Positions 16,942 through 26,187 of a stretch of DNA of 64,000 nucleotides are shown here, piece after piece. The translations under genes and the position numbers were made by a program. Position 1 is the first letter of the stretch; every line of letters begins with the position of its first letter. The notes below the pieces were generated by a model, which saw only the letters and a list, made by a program, of their open reading frames with translations, was not told the DNA's origin and made no database searches. The stretch lies in the NCBI RefSeq assembly GCF_003002025.1, contig NZ_PVZB01000001.1:186001-250000 (forward strand). Direction: 5' to 3'. This stretch comes from Paraburkholderia sp. BL25I1N1. Lineage in GTDB: Bacteria; Pseudomonadota; Gammaproteobacteria; Burkholderiales; Burkholderiaceae.

Positions 16942-17364
16942 ATGAACCGTCCCATCTCTTACGACGAATGCAACTGCTTCGCGCTGCGCCAGGCGGCCCG
17001 GCACGTCACGCAAATCTACGAGCGCCACCTCGGCGAAGTAGGCCTGACGGCCGCGCAGTTCACGATTCTCGCCAGGCTCGCGCGCAGGCCGAATCTGCCC
17101 ATGGTGGATCTGGCGGACGCGATGGTGATGGAACGCACCACGCTGGTCCGCGCGATGAAACCCCTGCAGCGCGACGGTCTGGTGGTGGCGGAAGCGGCCG
17201 AGCATGACGGCCGCACCTTCCTGTTCAGCCTGACGGAGAAGGGCGAAGCCACGTTCGATCAGGCCGCCATTGCATGGCGCGCCGCGCAGGACGAGTTCGA
17301 AAAGAAGTTCGGCCATGCGCGCGCCAAAACGCTGCGCGCCGAACTTTTCAGCATCACCGGCTAG
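16942..17364 (+). CDS. MarR-family transcriptional regulator 1
   Basis: A 140-residue winged-helix regulator. Residues 35-105 carry the MarR DNA-binding region (LTAAQFTILARLARRPNLPMVDLADAMVMERTTLVRAMKPLQRDGLV) and a wing with HDGRTF. It starts at the ATG at 16942; the upstream bases (ACTCCACCTC) contain no Shine-Dalgarno sequence, so translation may be weak or the message nearly leaderless. An earlier in-frame start at 16906 would overlap the operator box. The protein is about half identical to the second MarR at 17446 (both have CFA.RQAAR.V.QIY.RHL..VGLT), so the pair arose by duplication. It probably represses the EmrAB-NodT efflux genes downstream. Confidence 0.9.
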   Translation: MNRPISYDECNCFALRQAARHVTQIYERHLGEVGLTAAQFTILARLARRPNLPMVDLADAMVMERTTLVRAMKPLQRDGLVVAEAAEHDGRTFLFSLTEKGEATFDQAAIAWRAAQDEFEKKFGHARAKTLRAELFSITG

Positions 17365-17410
17365 GTGAGGCGCACCCGCTCGTTCCGGCGAGGGTCGGTC
17401 CGCCTGTTTG

Positions 17411-17424
17411 TGTGCATACGCACT
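17411..17424. promoter_or_regulatory. MarR-type operator box 2
   Basis: TGTGCATACGCACT, with the same core GTGCATACGCAC as boxes 1 and 3, lies in the 81-base gap between the two marR genes, 21 bases before the second start. Confidence 0.7.
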
Positions 17425-17445
17425 CACTAACGAGGAAGCGCAACA

Positions 17446-17868
17446 ATGGAAGGGCTTTTCGACGACGACTGCTTTGCCATCCGCCAGGCCGCGCGTTATG
17501 TCTCGCAGATATACGACCGGCATCTGGCGAATGTCGGGCTGACCATCACGCAGTTTTCGCTGCTGGGACGGCTCAAACGCACGGGCCCCATGACGATGAA
17601 GCAACTGGCTGAAGCCATGCGCATGGAACGCACCTCCCTGGTCCGCACGATCCAGCCGCTGCGCCGCAACGGTTTGGTGTCGAGCGAGGCGCTCGGCGCC
17701 GACGCGCGGGCGCTGACGATCGCGCTCACGGCGGCAGGTGAAGAGCGTCTCAAGGCAGGCCGCGAGCATTGGCATGCCGCTCAAGCGGAATTCGAGCATC
17801 GTTTTGGCGAACGGCGCGCGGCGGCATTGCGAGGCGAACTGTTCGCTATCACACGAGATCCAGTCTGA
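17446..17868 (+). CDS. MarR-family transcriptional regulator 2
   Basis: A 140-residue paralogue of the preceding regulator, with the same length and start pattern (DDCFAIRQAARYVSQIYDRHLANVGLT). The recognition helix region, AEAMRMERTSLVRTIQPLRRNGLV, is closely similar to that of the first, so both may bind the same boxes. The wing differs (ADARALTIAL). AGGA lies 12 bases before the ATG at 17446. It lies 91 bases before emrA, with its own operator box in the gap. Two regulators with one site could give different ligand responses, or heterodimers; this is inference. Confidence 0.9.
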   Translation: MEGLFDDDCFAIRQAARYVSQIYDRHLANVGLTITQFSLLGRLKRTGPMTMKQLAEAMRMERTSLVRTIQPLRRNGLVSSEALGADARALTIALTAAGEERLKAGREHWHAAQAEFEHRFGERRAAALRGELFAITRDPV

Positions 17869-17935
17869 AAGTCGCGGCTACGGCTACGGCGACGCACGGC
17901 CGGCGCGGTCCACGCGCTTTTTTTTCAACGTAACG

Positions 17936-17949
17936 AGTGCATACGCACA
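17936..17949. promoter_or_regulatory. MarR-type operator box 3, before emrA
   Basis: AGTGCATACGCACA, the third copy of the GTGCATACGCAC core, lies ten bases before the emrA start and after a T-rich run (17918-17926). It sits where a bound repressor would block both transcription and ribosome access. Confidence 0.7.
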
Positions 17950-17959
17950 TATCGACACC

Positions 17960-19060
17960 ATGTCCACTACTCCATCGACTATCGCTCCGCCGAGCGCGGC
18001 GCAGACCGCCAAACCGGCACGTCGCATTCCGTGGATGTTGCTCGCGATCATCACGGTTCTTGCCGTGCTGACGCTTGCGGCGTCGTACTGGTTCTTCGTC
18101 GGCCGCTTCGTCGAAACGACTGACGATGCCTACGTGGGCGGCGATGTCACGGTGATGGCGCCGAAGGTGAACGGCTTCGTCAAGGACGTGCTCGTGCACG
18201 ACAACCAGTTCGTCCACGCGAACGAGGTGCTGATCCGGCTGGATGCGCGCGATTACGACGCGCGGCTCGCGCAAGCCACGGCGGAAGTGCAGAGCGCGCA
18301 GGCCTCGGTGACCGAACTGCAGGCGAAGAAGTCCTTGCAGCTCGCCACCATCAACGAGCAGGCCGCCGAGGTCCGCGCGTCCGGTGCCGAACTGACGCGC
18401 AGCGCTGCGGACCAGACGCGCTACCGCGAACTGGTGAAAGACGACGCGGTGTCGAATCAGGTCGTCGAACGTGCGAATGCCGATTTGACCAAGGCGCGCG
18501 CGGCTGTGGATCGCAGCGGCGCCGCGCTGATCGCGGCGCAACGGCAGATCGCCGTGCTCGACGCGCAGATCGGCGACGCCGAGGCGCGCATCGCGACGGC
18601 GCAGGCCGCCCAGCGCGTCGCGGCCTTGAACGTGGAGTACACGACGATTCGCTCGCCGATCGACGGCTATGTCGGCAATCGCACGGCGCGTGTCGGCCTG
18701 CTGGCGAACACCGGCGTGTCGCTGCTGACCGTGGTGCCGTCGAGCGGGTTGTGGATCGACGCCAACTTCAAGGAAGACCAGTTGAAGAAGATGCGCGTCG
18801 GCGACAGCGTCGATGTCGATCTCGACGCCTCGAGCACGCCGATTCACGGCGTGGTTGAAAGTCTCGCGCCGGCCACCGGCGCGACATTCAGCGTGCTGCC
18901 CGCGGAGAATGCCACCGGCAACTTCACGAAGATCGTGCAGCGCGTGCCGGTGCGTGTGCGGCTGGATCTACCGAAGTCCATGCAAGGCGTGCTGCGTCCG
19001 GGCCTGTCGGCCACGGTGAAAGTGCATGTCGATAGCGGCAACACGCCGGCGCGCGGATAA
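17960..19060 (+). CDS. emrA: EmrA-type membrane fusion protein
   Basis: A 366-residue periplasmic adaptor of the HlyD/EmrA family. One membrane anchor lies at about 23-46 (RIPWMLLAIITVLAVLTLAASYWF), followed by TTDDAYVGGDVTVMAPKVNGFVKDV, the standard EmrA lipoyl start. An alanine-rich coiled coil covers about 105-215, and TTIRSPIDGYVGNRTARVGLLANTG closes the lipoyl domain. The ATG at 17960 is the natural N-terminus of the family. It is followed after seven bases by the EmrB-type transporter and then NodT, forming a tripartite efflux pump. Control by the two MarR proteins is likely from the shared boxes. Substrates are unknown; family members export hydrophobic drugs and fatty acids. Confidence 0.92.
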   Translation: MSTTPSTIAPPSAAQTAKPARRIPWMLLAIITVLAVLTLAASYWFFVGRFVETTDDAYVGGDVTVMAPKVNGFVKDVLVHDNQFVHANEVLIRLDARDYDARLAQATAEVQSAQASVTELQAKKSLQLATINEQAAEVRASGAELTRSAADQTRYRELVKDDAVSNQVVERANADLTKARAAVDRSGAALIAAQRQIAVLDAQIGDAEARIATAQAAQRVAALNVEYTTIRSPIDGYVGNRTARVGLLANTGVSLLTVVPSSGLWIDANFKEDQLKKMRVGDSVDVDLDASSTPIHGVVESLAPATGATFSVLPAENATGNFTKIVQRVPVRVRLDLPKSMQGVLRPGLSATVKVHVDSGNTPARG

Positions 19061-19067
19061 GCCGATC

Positions 19068-20639
19068 ATGACTCAAGTTCTCGCCAACCCCGCCGACCTG
19101 CCGACGCGAATCAAAGTCCTGGCGTTCACGCTGATGTGCGTCGGTTTTTTCATGGCGACGCTCGATATCCAGATCGTGGCGTCTTCGCTCAAGGACATCG
19201 GCGGCGGCTTGTCCGCGAGCCAGGACGAACTCTCGTGGGTGCAGACCTCGTATCTGATCGCTGAAATTCTGGTGATCCCGATGTCCGGCTGGCTCACCCG
19301 CGTGTTCTCCACGCGCTGGGTGTTCGCGTTTTCCGCGCTCGGCTTTACGGTCACCAGCATGCTGTGCGGTCTCGCATGGGACATCAACTCGATGATCCTG
19401 TTCCGCGGTTTGCAGGGCGCGCTCGGCGCCGCGATGATCCCGACGGTGTTCACCACCGCGTTCGTGCTGTTCCCCGGCAAGCAGCGCCTGATCGCCTCCA
19501 CCACCATCAGCGCGCTCGCCACGCTCGCGCCGACCATTGGTCCGGTGATTGGTGGCTGGATCACGTCGCAATGGTCGTGGCACTGGCTGTTTTATCTGAA
19601 CCTCGTGCCGGGCCTCGCCGTCACGCTGTTGGTGCCGAAGTACGTGCACTTCGACAACGTCGACCTGTCGCTGCTGAAGAAGGGCGATTACCTCGGCATC
19701 CTGTTGATGTCCGGTTTTCTCGGTTGCCTCGAATACGTGCTGGAGGAAGGGCCGCGCAAGAACTGGTTCGGCGATCACGTGATCCTGACGTGCGCATGGA
19801 TCACCGCGATCTGCGGGTTTCTGTTCCTCGTGCATGCGTTCACCGCAAAAGAACCGATCATGGATTTGCGCGCGTTGGCGATCCGCAACTTCGGCATTGG
19901 CAGCCTGCTGTCGTTCATCACCGGGATCGGGATTTTCTGCGCGGTGTTTTTGACGCCGGTGTTCCTGTCCCGTGTGCGTGGTTTCGATTCGTTGCAGATT
20001 GGTGTGGCGCTGCTGTCGGTCGGCTGTTTTCAACTGGTCGCGATGGTGGTGTATTCGATAGTCGCGCGCTTTATCGATATGCGGATCCTGCTGGTGTTCG
20101 GCCTGGTGCTGTTCGGCGTCGGCTGTTATCTGTATGTGCCGCTGACGAATCAATGGGGCTGGCAGGAATTGCTGATTCCGCAAGCGTTGCGCGGCATCGG
20201 CCAGCAGTTCTGCATTCCACCCATCGTGACGATGGCGCTGGGTTCGTTGCCGATGTCGAGGCTTCGTTCCGCCAGCGGCCTGTTCAACCTGATGCGTAAC
20301 CTCGGCGGCGCGATCGGCATTGCCGTGAGCAGCACGATGCTCAACGACCGGCTGAACCTGCATTACGAGCGGCTCGACGAACATCTGAACGTGGGCCGTC
20401 CGGTGGTCGAATCGATCTTGCAGCAGCAAAGCGCGCATTTCGCGGCAGTGGGTGGCAACGTGCTGAACGCGGCCAACGCCGGACTCGGTGAACTGCACGC
20501 ACTGCTGATGCGTGAAGCACTCGTATTGACGTTCTCCGACACGTTCTACGCCTTGTCGCTGTGTTTCGTCGTCGGCCTGCTGAGCGTGCTGTTCTCGCGC
20601 CCGTTCGGCAACACCGCACCGCCGCCCGATGCTCATTGA
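19068..20639 (+). CDS. emrB: DHA2-family (EmrB/QacA) MFS drug transporter
   Basis: A 523-residue inner-membrane protein with about 14 hydrophobic segments. Typical motifs are FMATLDIQIVASSLKDIGGGLSASQDELSWVQTSYLIAE in the first helices (motif D of the 14-helix family) and LSALATLAPTIGPVIGGWITSQWSWHWLFYLNL (motif C). It should exchange drugs for protons and pass them to EmrA and the NodT channel. The ATG at 19068 is seven bases after the emrA stop. It ends 10 bases before the NodT start, so the three genes form one operon. Confidence 0.93.
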   Translation: MTQVLANPADLPTRIKVLAFTLMCVGFFMATLDIQIVASSLKDIGGGLSASQDELSWVQTSYLIAEILVIPMSGWLTRVFSTRWVFAFSALGFTVTSMLCGLAWDINSMILFRGLQGALGAAMIPTVFTTAFVLFPGKQRLIASTTISALATLAPTIGPVIGGWITSQWSWHWLFYLNLVPGLAVTLLVPKYVHFDNVDLSLLKKGDYLGILLMSGFLGCLEYVLEEGPRKNWFGDHVILTCAWITAICGFLFLVHAFTAKEPIMDLRALAIRNFGIGSLLSFITGIGIFCAVFLTPVFLSRVRGFDSLQIGVALLSVGCFQLVAMVVYSIVARFIDMRILLVFGLVLFGVGCYLYVPLTNQWGWQELLIPQALRGIGQQFCIPPIVTMALGSLPMSRLRSASGLFNLMRNLGGAIGIAVSSTMLNDRLNLHYERLDEHLNVGRPVVESILQQQSAHFAAVGGNVLNAANAGLGELHALLMREALVLTFSDTFYALSLCFVVGLLSVLFSRPFGNTAPPPDAH

Positions 20640-20649
20640 GGAATCCAAC

Positions 20650-22083
20650 ATGAAACCGATCCTTTTCAAAGTACTGGCGAGCGCCGCCTTGCTGACGCTC
20701 GCGGCGTGCGCGGTGCAACCGGAAACGCACGCGGATTTGCCGCAAACCGTGAAGACCGTCGCGCCTGCCGCGTGGAATGTCGACGCGCCGCAAGACAGCG
20801 TCAGCGCCAACGCGTGGTGGGAGCAATTCGGCGACCCGGTCATGCATCAACTGGTCGAATCCGTGTTGACCGGCAATCTCGATGTGCAGGCAGCGGTGGA
20901 GCGCGTCAGGCAGGCGCAGGATCTGGCGACGCAGAATCGCGCGGCCCTGCTGCCGGAATTGAATGCGAGCGCGACCGCGTCCGACTCGCGTCAGAACACG
21001 CCGCCGCCGCTCGGCTATGTGCGCCAGGCCGGCGTTGGCTTAACGGCGAGCTGGACGCCCGACGTGTTCGGCGGCGAACGTCTTGCCGTGCTGGCGGCGC
21101 AGGCGCAAGTGTCGGGACGCCAGTCCGCATTGAACGAGGTGCGCCTCGCGCTTGCGGCGAATACGGCGGCAGCGTATATCGATCTGCGCTGGGCGCAATC
21201 GCAGTTGCAGATTCTGAGCGACAACGAGCAGATCCGCGCACGCGCGCTGAAGCTCACGCAGCAGCGTCTGCACTATGGACTGTCGACGCAACTCGACGTT
21301 GCGCGCGCGCAGAATCAGCTCCAGGATTTGCAGGCGCAGATTCCGCGCGTGCAGTCGGCGGTGCAGCATCAATTGAGTTTGATCGCGGTGTATTCGGGGC
21401 GCACGCCGGAGAGCGTCGACAGCTTGCTGCTCGCCAACGCACGCGATATCCCGGTGCCCGCGCAAAGCGTGCCGCAGGTGCTGCCCTCGGAAGCACTCCT
21501 GCAGCGTCCCGACGTGCGCACCGCCTACGCGACGGTCGAGCAACGCGCGGCGGAAGTGGGCGTGTCGAAGGCGCAGCGCTATCCGCAGTTCCGCCTCAAT
21601 CTCGCCGACGGCCTGCTGGCCTCGTCTTATCTCGGCTTGCCGACGCTGACCGACAACCTTTTCAGCGCCGCGTTAAGCGCGACGAGCCCGATCTTCAACG
21701 CCGGCCGCATCACCGCGAATATCGACGCGAGCGAGAGCCGCATGCGTGAATCGCAACTCGGTCTGCAGCAGACCATGCTGCAAGCGCTCAAGGAAATCGA
21801 GGACAACCGCAGCGATCTGGTGAGCGGCGCGGTGCAGGTGCAACGTCTTGGCGGCGCGCTCGATGCGTCGAATCAGGCGCTGCGTTTGTCGAGCGAACTG
21901 TACAAGGGCGGCGCGGCGGATTTTCTCGATGTGCTCACCGCGCAGGAGGCGTATCTGCGTGACGCGGAGTCCTTGAACCAGGCCAGGCGCGAGCATGCGC
22001 TCTCGGCGGTGGCGTTGTACCGGTCGCTCGGTGGCGGCTGGGATGTGCCTGACGCGGTCACGGCGGTGTCGTCGAACAACTGA
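20650..22083 (+). CDS. NodT-family outer-membrane lipoprotein efflux channel
   Basis: A 477-residue outer-membrane factor. The N-terminus is a lipoprotein signal (LLTLAACAV, acylated Cys18), as in the OprM/NodT group. WWEQFGDPVMHQLVESVLTGNLDVQAAVERVRQAQ is the characteristic start of the mature protein, and two OEP repeats follow (about 60-260 and 270-470). The ATG at 20650 is preceded by GAGG at 20637-20640; an in-frame ATG at 20629 would place eight extra residues before the signal. It completes the EmrAB pump. Confidence 0.92.
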   Translation: MKPILFKVLASAALLTLAACAVQPETHADLPQTVKTVAPAAWNVDAPQDSVSANAWWEQFGDPVMHQLVESVLTGNLDVQAAVERVRQAQDLATQNRAALLPELNASATASDSRQNTPPPLGYVRQAGVGLTASWTPDVFGGERLAVLAAQAQVSGRQSALNEVRLALAANTAAAYIDLRWAQSQLQILSDNEQIRARALKLTQQRLHYGLSTQLDVARAQNQLQDLQAQIPRVQSAVQHQLSLIAVYSGRTPESVDSLLLANARDIPVPAQSVPQVLPSEALLQRPDVRTAYATVEQRAAEVGVSKAQRYPQFRLNLADGLLASSYLGLPTLTDNLFSAALSATSPIFNAGRITANIDASESRMRESQLGLQQTMLQALKEIEDNRSDLVSGAVQVQRLGGALDASNQALRLSSELYKGGAADFLDVLTAQEAYLRDAESLNQARREHALSAVALYRSLGGGWDVPDAVTAVSSNN

Positions 22084-22150
22084 ACATTTGAACAAGCGAT
22101 CGACTGATGCACGGGCGTGGCCAATGAGGTGTTGAACCAACTGGAGAGAA

Positions 22151-23341
22151 ATGATGGCGAATCAGCGAGAAGTAGTGATCTGCAATCCGGTGAGAACGCC
22201 GATCGGCGCATTCGGCGGGGCGCTGAAGGACGTGCCCGCAACGGAGCTAGGCGCGCTCGCCGTGCGCGAGACGCTGCGCCGCAGCGGGCTCGACGCGGCT
22301 GAGTTGGCATCGGTCGTGATGGGCAATGTGATTCAGGCCGGCAACAAGATGAATCCCGCGCGCCAGGCGTCGATCGGCGGCGGCGTGCCGGTGGCCGTGC
22401 CGGCATTGACGGTCAATCGCGTATGCGGCTCGGGCGCGCAGGCGATCGCGTCGGCGGCCCAGGAAATCCTGCTGGGTCTCGGCGATGCGGCCGTGGCGGG
22501 CGGCATGGAAAACATGGACCGCGCGCCGTATCTACTGGACGGCGGCCGCTGGGGCTACCGCATGGGCAACGCGCAAATCCACGACAGCCTGTTGCGCGAC
22601 GGCCTGAACGACGCGTTTTCCGGCGAGCATTCCGGCTGGCACACGGAAGACCTCGTCGCGCAATTCGATATCACGCGCGAAACGCAGGACCGTTGGGCCG
22701 CGCGCTCGCAGCAGCGATTCAGCGAAGCCCAAGCGCGCGGCGATTTCGACGCCGAACTGGTTGCCGTGGAAATAGCCGGGCGCAAAGGCCCGCAACATTT
22801 CACGCGCGATGAACAACCGCGTCCCGACACCACGGTGGACACGCTCGCGAAACTGCGGCCGGCATTTCGCCCCGACGGCACGATCACCGCGGGCAACGCG
22901 CCCGGATTGAACAGTGGCGCAGCCGCAATGCTGGTGGCCGAGCGCGGTTTCGCGGAAGCACGCGGCATCGCTCCGCTCGCGCGTCTCGTGTCTTATGGCG
23001 TCGCCGCTGTCGAACCCGGCATGTTCGGCCTCGGTCCCGTTCCGGCGGTGCAGATGGCGTTGGCACGAGCCGGTTGGCAACTGCACGATGTCGAGCGCTT
23101 CGAGATCAACGAAGCGTTTGCCGCCGTGCCGATCGCGGTCGCGCGCAAGCTCGGCATGGCGGACGAATTGATCAACGTGCAAGGCGGCGCGATTGCGCAT
23201 GGTCATCCGATCGGCGCGACGGGCGCCGTGCTGACCACGCGCCTGCTTCATTCGATGCAGCGCGATGGCATCAAACGCGGCATCGTGACGCTGTGTATTG
23301 GCGGCGGTCAAGGCATCGCGTTGGCATTGGAAATGCTGTGA
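22151..23341 (+). CDS. Acetyl-CoA acetyltransferase (thiolase)
   Basis: A 396-residue thiolase of full length. The acyl-accepting cysteine lies in TVNRVCGSGAQAI (about residue 96), the catalytic His in NEAFAAV...GGAIAHGHPIGATGA, and the second cysteine in TLCIGGGQGIA. It should condense or cleave acyl-CoA units in beta-oxidation, ketone body or polyhydroxybutyrate metabolism; chain-length preference cannot be read. GGAGAG precedes the ATG at 22151; the next codon is also ATG. It follows the efflux operon by 67 bases and could be read through from it. A metabolic link to the pump is not obvious. Confidence 0.92.
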   Translation: MMANQREVVICNPVRTPIGAFGGALKDVPATELGALAVRETLRRSGLDAAELASVVMGNVIQAGNKMNPARQASIGGGVPVAVPALTVNRVCGSGAQAIASAAQEILLGLGDAAVAGGMENMDRAPYLLDGGRWGYRMGNAQIHDSLLRDGLNDAFSGEHSGWHTEDLVAQFDITRETQDRWAARSQQRFSEAQARGDFDAELVAVEIAGRKGPQHFTRDEQPRPDTTVDTLAKLRPAFRPDGTITAGNAPGLNSGAAAMLVAERGFAEARGIAPLARLVSYGVAAVEPGMFGLGPVPAVQMALARAGWQLHDVERFEINEAFAAVPIAVARKLGMADELINVQGGAIAHGHPIGATGAVLTTRLLHSMQRDGIKRGIVTLCIGGGQGIALALEML

Positions 23342-23453
23342 GTTTGAATCGATAGCAGCAGGGTGCGTCGACGCGCGATATACCTGTCGATGCACCTCGC
23401 TGCGATTCCTGAGATGCGCGCCGCATCAACCGTGAGGCATTCCGCGGCCCTAG

Positions 23454-23490
23454 GGTGCCGGCCCATATTTAAAGTTTTTATTCCGGCACC
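23454..23490. promoter_or_regulatory. Inverted repeat upstream of nupC
   Basis: GGTGCCGG (23454-23461) and CCGGCACC (23483-23490) are perfect arms around a 21-base AT-rich spacer (CATATTTAAAG...). It lies 46 bases before the nupC start and could be an operator or promoter element for the nucleoside salvage genes. There is no direct functional evidence. Confidence 0.35.
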
Positions 23491-23536
23491 GGTTTCGTTT
23501 AGCATCACTGCCACTTTCACGAGAACATCACGAGAC

Positions 23537-24814
23537 ATGGCACTGATCGTTAGAAACATCCTCGGCATTGCAGTACTGCTGCTCATCGCGTTCATCTTTT
23601 CCACCAACCGTGGCGCCATCCGCTTACGGACTGTAATCAGCGCGCTGCTGGCGCAGGTGGGAATCGGCGCGTTCATTCTGTTCGTGCCGCTCGGCAAGTC
23701 GATCCTTTCGGGCGCGGCGTCCGCCGTCAATCATGTGCTCGGCTACGGTAACGCGGGCATCGAGTTCCTGTTCGGCGGCCTCGTGCAGGCCAAAATGTTC
23801 CAGGTCTTCGGCGACGGCGGTTTCGTGTTCGCCGTGCGCGTGCTGCCGGCCATCATCTTCGTCACTGCGTTGATCTCCGTGCTGTATTACCTCGGCGTGA
23901 TGCGCTGGATCGTGATCGTGCTCGGCACGGTGTTTCAAAAACTGCTCGGCGTGTCGAAGATCGAATCGTTTTCCGCGGTCACCACGATTTTCCTCGGCCA
24001 GAGCGAAATGCCCGCCGTGGTCAAACCGTTCACGCCCGACATGACCGGCGCCGAACTGTTCGCGGTGATGTCGAGCGGCATGGCGGCCGTTGCCGGTTCG
24101 GTGCTGGCGGGCTATGCGGGCCTCGGCGTGCGCATCGAGTATCTGCTGGCGGCGTCGTTCATGGCCGTGCCAGGCGGCTTGCTGTTCGCCAAGATCATTC
24201 ATCCGTCCACCGAGCCGAGCCGCGTTCGTCTCGACAACCTCAACTTCGACGAGAAGCGTCCCGCCAATATCATCGAAGCCGCGAGTTCCGGCGCGACCGT
24301 CGGCCTGAAAATCGCGGTGATGGTCGGCGCGATGCTGATCGCGTTCGTCGGGCTGATCGCGTTGGTCAACGGAATCGTGGGCAGCGTGGGCGGCTGGTTC
24401 GGTCATCCGCAACTGTCGATGCAATCGGTGCTCGGCGTGGTCTTCGCGCCGCTCGCGTATCTGATCGGCGTGCCGTGGAACGAGGCCACGATCGCCGGCA
24501 ATTTCCTCGGGCAGAAAGTCATTCTCAACGAGTTCGTCGCGTATGCGTCGCTATCGCCGTATCTGAAGGACGCCGCGAGCGTGACGGCGGCCGGTCTGAC
24601 GGCGCTCGATCCGCGTACCATTGCTATCCTGTCGTTTGCGTTGTGCGGCTTCGCGAACTTTTCGTCGATCGCGGTGCTGACGGGCGGCTTTAGTGCCGTC
24701 GCGCCGGGACGCCGTGCCGAAGTCGCGCGCTACGGCCTGCGTGTCGTGCTCGCCGCGACGCTCTCGAACCTGATGAGCGCCACCATTGCGGGCATGTTCA
24801 TTACGCTGAATTGA
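23537..24814 (+). CDS. nupC: NupC-type concentrative nucleoside transporter
   Basis: A 425-residue inner-membrane protein of the CNT family. Key stretches are GNAGIEFLFGGL, the helical-hairpin FFGGFSAVTTIFLGQSEMP-like segment (SAVTTIFLGQSEMPAVVKPF) and GVPWNEATIAGNFLGQKVILNEFVAY, and it ends with FANFSSIAVLTGG. These are the nucleoside and Na+/H+ binding regions of this family. The ATG at 23537 is the family's usual N-terminus; in-frame upstream ATGs belong to the intergenic region. It is followed after 15 bases by cytidine deaminase and then nucleoside hydrolase, so the genes import nucleosides and break them down. Confidence 0.93.
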   Translation: MALIVRNILGIAVLLLIAFIFSTNRGAIRLRTVISALLAQVGIGAFILFVPLGKSILSGAASAVNHVLGYGNAGIEFLFGGLVQAKMFQVFGDGGFVFAVRVLPAIIFVTALISVLYYLGVMRWIVIVLGTVFQKLLGVSKIESFSAVTTIFLGQSEMPAVVKPFTPDMTGAELFAVMSSGMAAVAGSVLAGYAGLGVRIEYLLAASFMAVPGGLLFAKIIHPSTEPSRVRLDNLNFDEKRPANIIEAASSGATVGLKIAVMVGAMLIAFVGLIALVNGIVGSVGGWFGHPQLSMQSVLGVVFAPLAYLIGVPWNEATIAGNFLGQKVILNEFVAYASLSPYLKDAASVTAAGLTALDPRTIAILSFALCGFANFSSIAVLTGGFSAVAPGRRAEVARYGLRVVLAATLSNLMSATIAGMFITLN

Positions 24815-24829
24815 ATCGAGGATCGCTGG

Positions 24830-25219
24830 ATGAATATGGAAGAACTGTTGGAACGCGCGGGCCTCGCGCGAGAAAAGGCCTATGCGCCTTATTCGAAGTT
24901 CAAGGTCGGCGCGGCGCTGCTGACCAGGGACGGCCAGGTGTTCGACGGTTGCAACGTCGAGAACGCGTCGTATGGTTTGTGCAATTGCGCGGAACGTACC
25001 GCATTTTTCAGCGCCATTGCGGCGGGTTATCAGCGTGACCAGTTCGCGGCGCTCGCCGTGATCGGCGATACGGACGGCCCGATCGCGCCGTGCGGCGCCT
25101 GCCGCCAGGTCATCATCGAACTGGGCGGCCCTGAACTGCCGATTCGCCTCGGCAACCTGCATGGCGCCACGCGCGACACCACCGCGCGCGAACAATTGCC
25201 GGACGCGTTCTATCTATGA
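24830..25219 (+). CDS. cdd: Cytidine deaminase
   Basis: A 129-residue, homotetramer-type cytidine deaminase. The zinc site is visible: CAERTAFF, with Cys and the proton-shuttling Glu, and PCGACRQV, with the two further zinc cysteines. The substrate loop FDGCNVENASYG is intact. It hydrolyses cytidine and deoxycytidine to the uridine forms. It lies in the nucleoside operon and shares an ATGA overlap with the next gene. Confidence 0.96.
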   Translation: MNMEELLERAGLAREKAYAPYSKFKVGAALLTRDGQVFDGCNVENASYGLCNCAERTAFFSAIAAGYQRDQFAALAVIGDTDGPIAPCGACRQVIIELGGPELPIRLGNLHGATRDTTAREQLPDAFYL

Positions 25220-26187
25220 GCAAGCACAAGGTCATCTACGACACCGACCCAGGCGTGGACGATGCCATGGCGCTCGTGTTTCAGGCGCTGCATCCGGATA
25301 TCGAACTGCTCGGTCTGACGAGCGTATTCGGCAACGCGACGATCGAAACGACCACCCGCAACGCGCGCTTTCTCGCCGGACGGTTCGCCGCCGGCGTGCC
25401 GGTCGCGCAGGGCGCGGCAGCGCCGCTCAAGCGCGGCGCGCCCGAGCCGCTCGCATGGATTCACGGTGACAACGGGCTCGGCAATATCGCGCTGGATACA
25501 ACGGACGACGCTCCGCTCGACGCGCGTCCCGCGCACCGCTTCATCATCGACACGGTGCGCGCGCATCCCGGCGATGTCACGCTGCTCGCGGTGGGCCCGC
25601 TCACGAACCTTGCGCTCGCGCTCGCCGACGATCCGCGGATCGCCGCCCTCGTCAAACAGGTGGTGATCATGGGCGGCGCGTTCGGCACGGACGGCGTGCT
25701 CGGCAACGTCACGCCCGCGGCGGAAGCCAATATCCTGGCCGACCCGGATGCCGCCGACATCGTGCTTGGCGCGGCGTGGCCGGTCGCGATCGTCGGGCTG
25801 GACGTCACGCAGCCCACCATCATGAGCCACGAGTATCTGGCGTCGCTACGCGAACGCGGCGGCGCGGCCGGGCAGTTCGTATGGGAAGTGTCGCGGCACT
25901 ACGAGGCGTTTCACGAGCAAAGCGCGCAACTGGCGGGTATCTACGTGCACGATTCGTCGGCGGTGGCCTATATGCTGGCGCCGCATCTCTATACGACGCG
26001 CAGCGGCCCCGTGCGTGTGCTGACGGACGGCATCGCAGTGGGTCAGACCATCCAGAAGCCGGCGAGCATGCCGGTGCCCGCGCCGGCCTGGGATAGCCGG
26101 CCCGACTGCAAGGCGTGTATCGGAGTGGACGTGCCGGGTATGCTGGCGCTTTACGAGCGCACTATTTGCGGCACGCTGTCAACGTGA
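25216..26187 (+). CDS. Inosine-uridine preferring nucleoside hydrolase
   Basis: A 323-residue nucleoside hydrolase. The calcium-binding DTDPGVDDAMAL motif lies at residues 9-20, and MGGAF...NVTPAAEANILADPDAA and a late HDSSAVAY supply the remaining active-site region. It splits the N-glycosidic bond to give ribose and base. It starts inside the cdd stop (ATGA), so it is coupled to cytidine deaminase and nupC. The gene set imports nucleosides, deaminates cytidine and releases bases. Confidence 0.93.
   Translation: MSKHKVIYDTDPGVDDAMALVFQALHPDIELLGLTSVFGNATIETTTRNARFLAGRFAAGVPVAQGAAAPLKRGAPEPLAWIHGDNGLGNIALDTTDDAPLDARPAHRFIIDTVRAHPGDVTLLAVGPLTNLALALADDPRIAALVKQVVIMGGAFGTDGVLGNVTPAAEANILADPDAADIVLGAAWPVAIVGLDVTQPTIMSHEYLASLRERGGAAGQFVWEVSRHYEAFHEQSAQLAGIYVHDSSAVAYMLAPHLYTTRSGPVRVLTDGIAVGQTIQKPASMPVPAPAWDSRPDCKACIGVDVPGMLALYERTICGTLST

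Noticed and set aside
18924..20843. A 639-codon minus-strand frame over emrB
   Set aside because: The translation is dominated by Gln, His, Arg and Glu, typical of an antisense shadow, and the plus strand encodes a clear MFS transporter.
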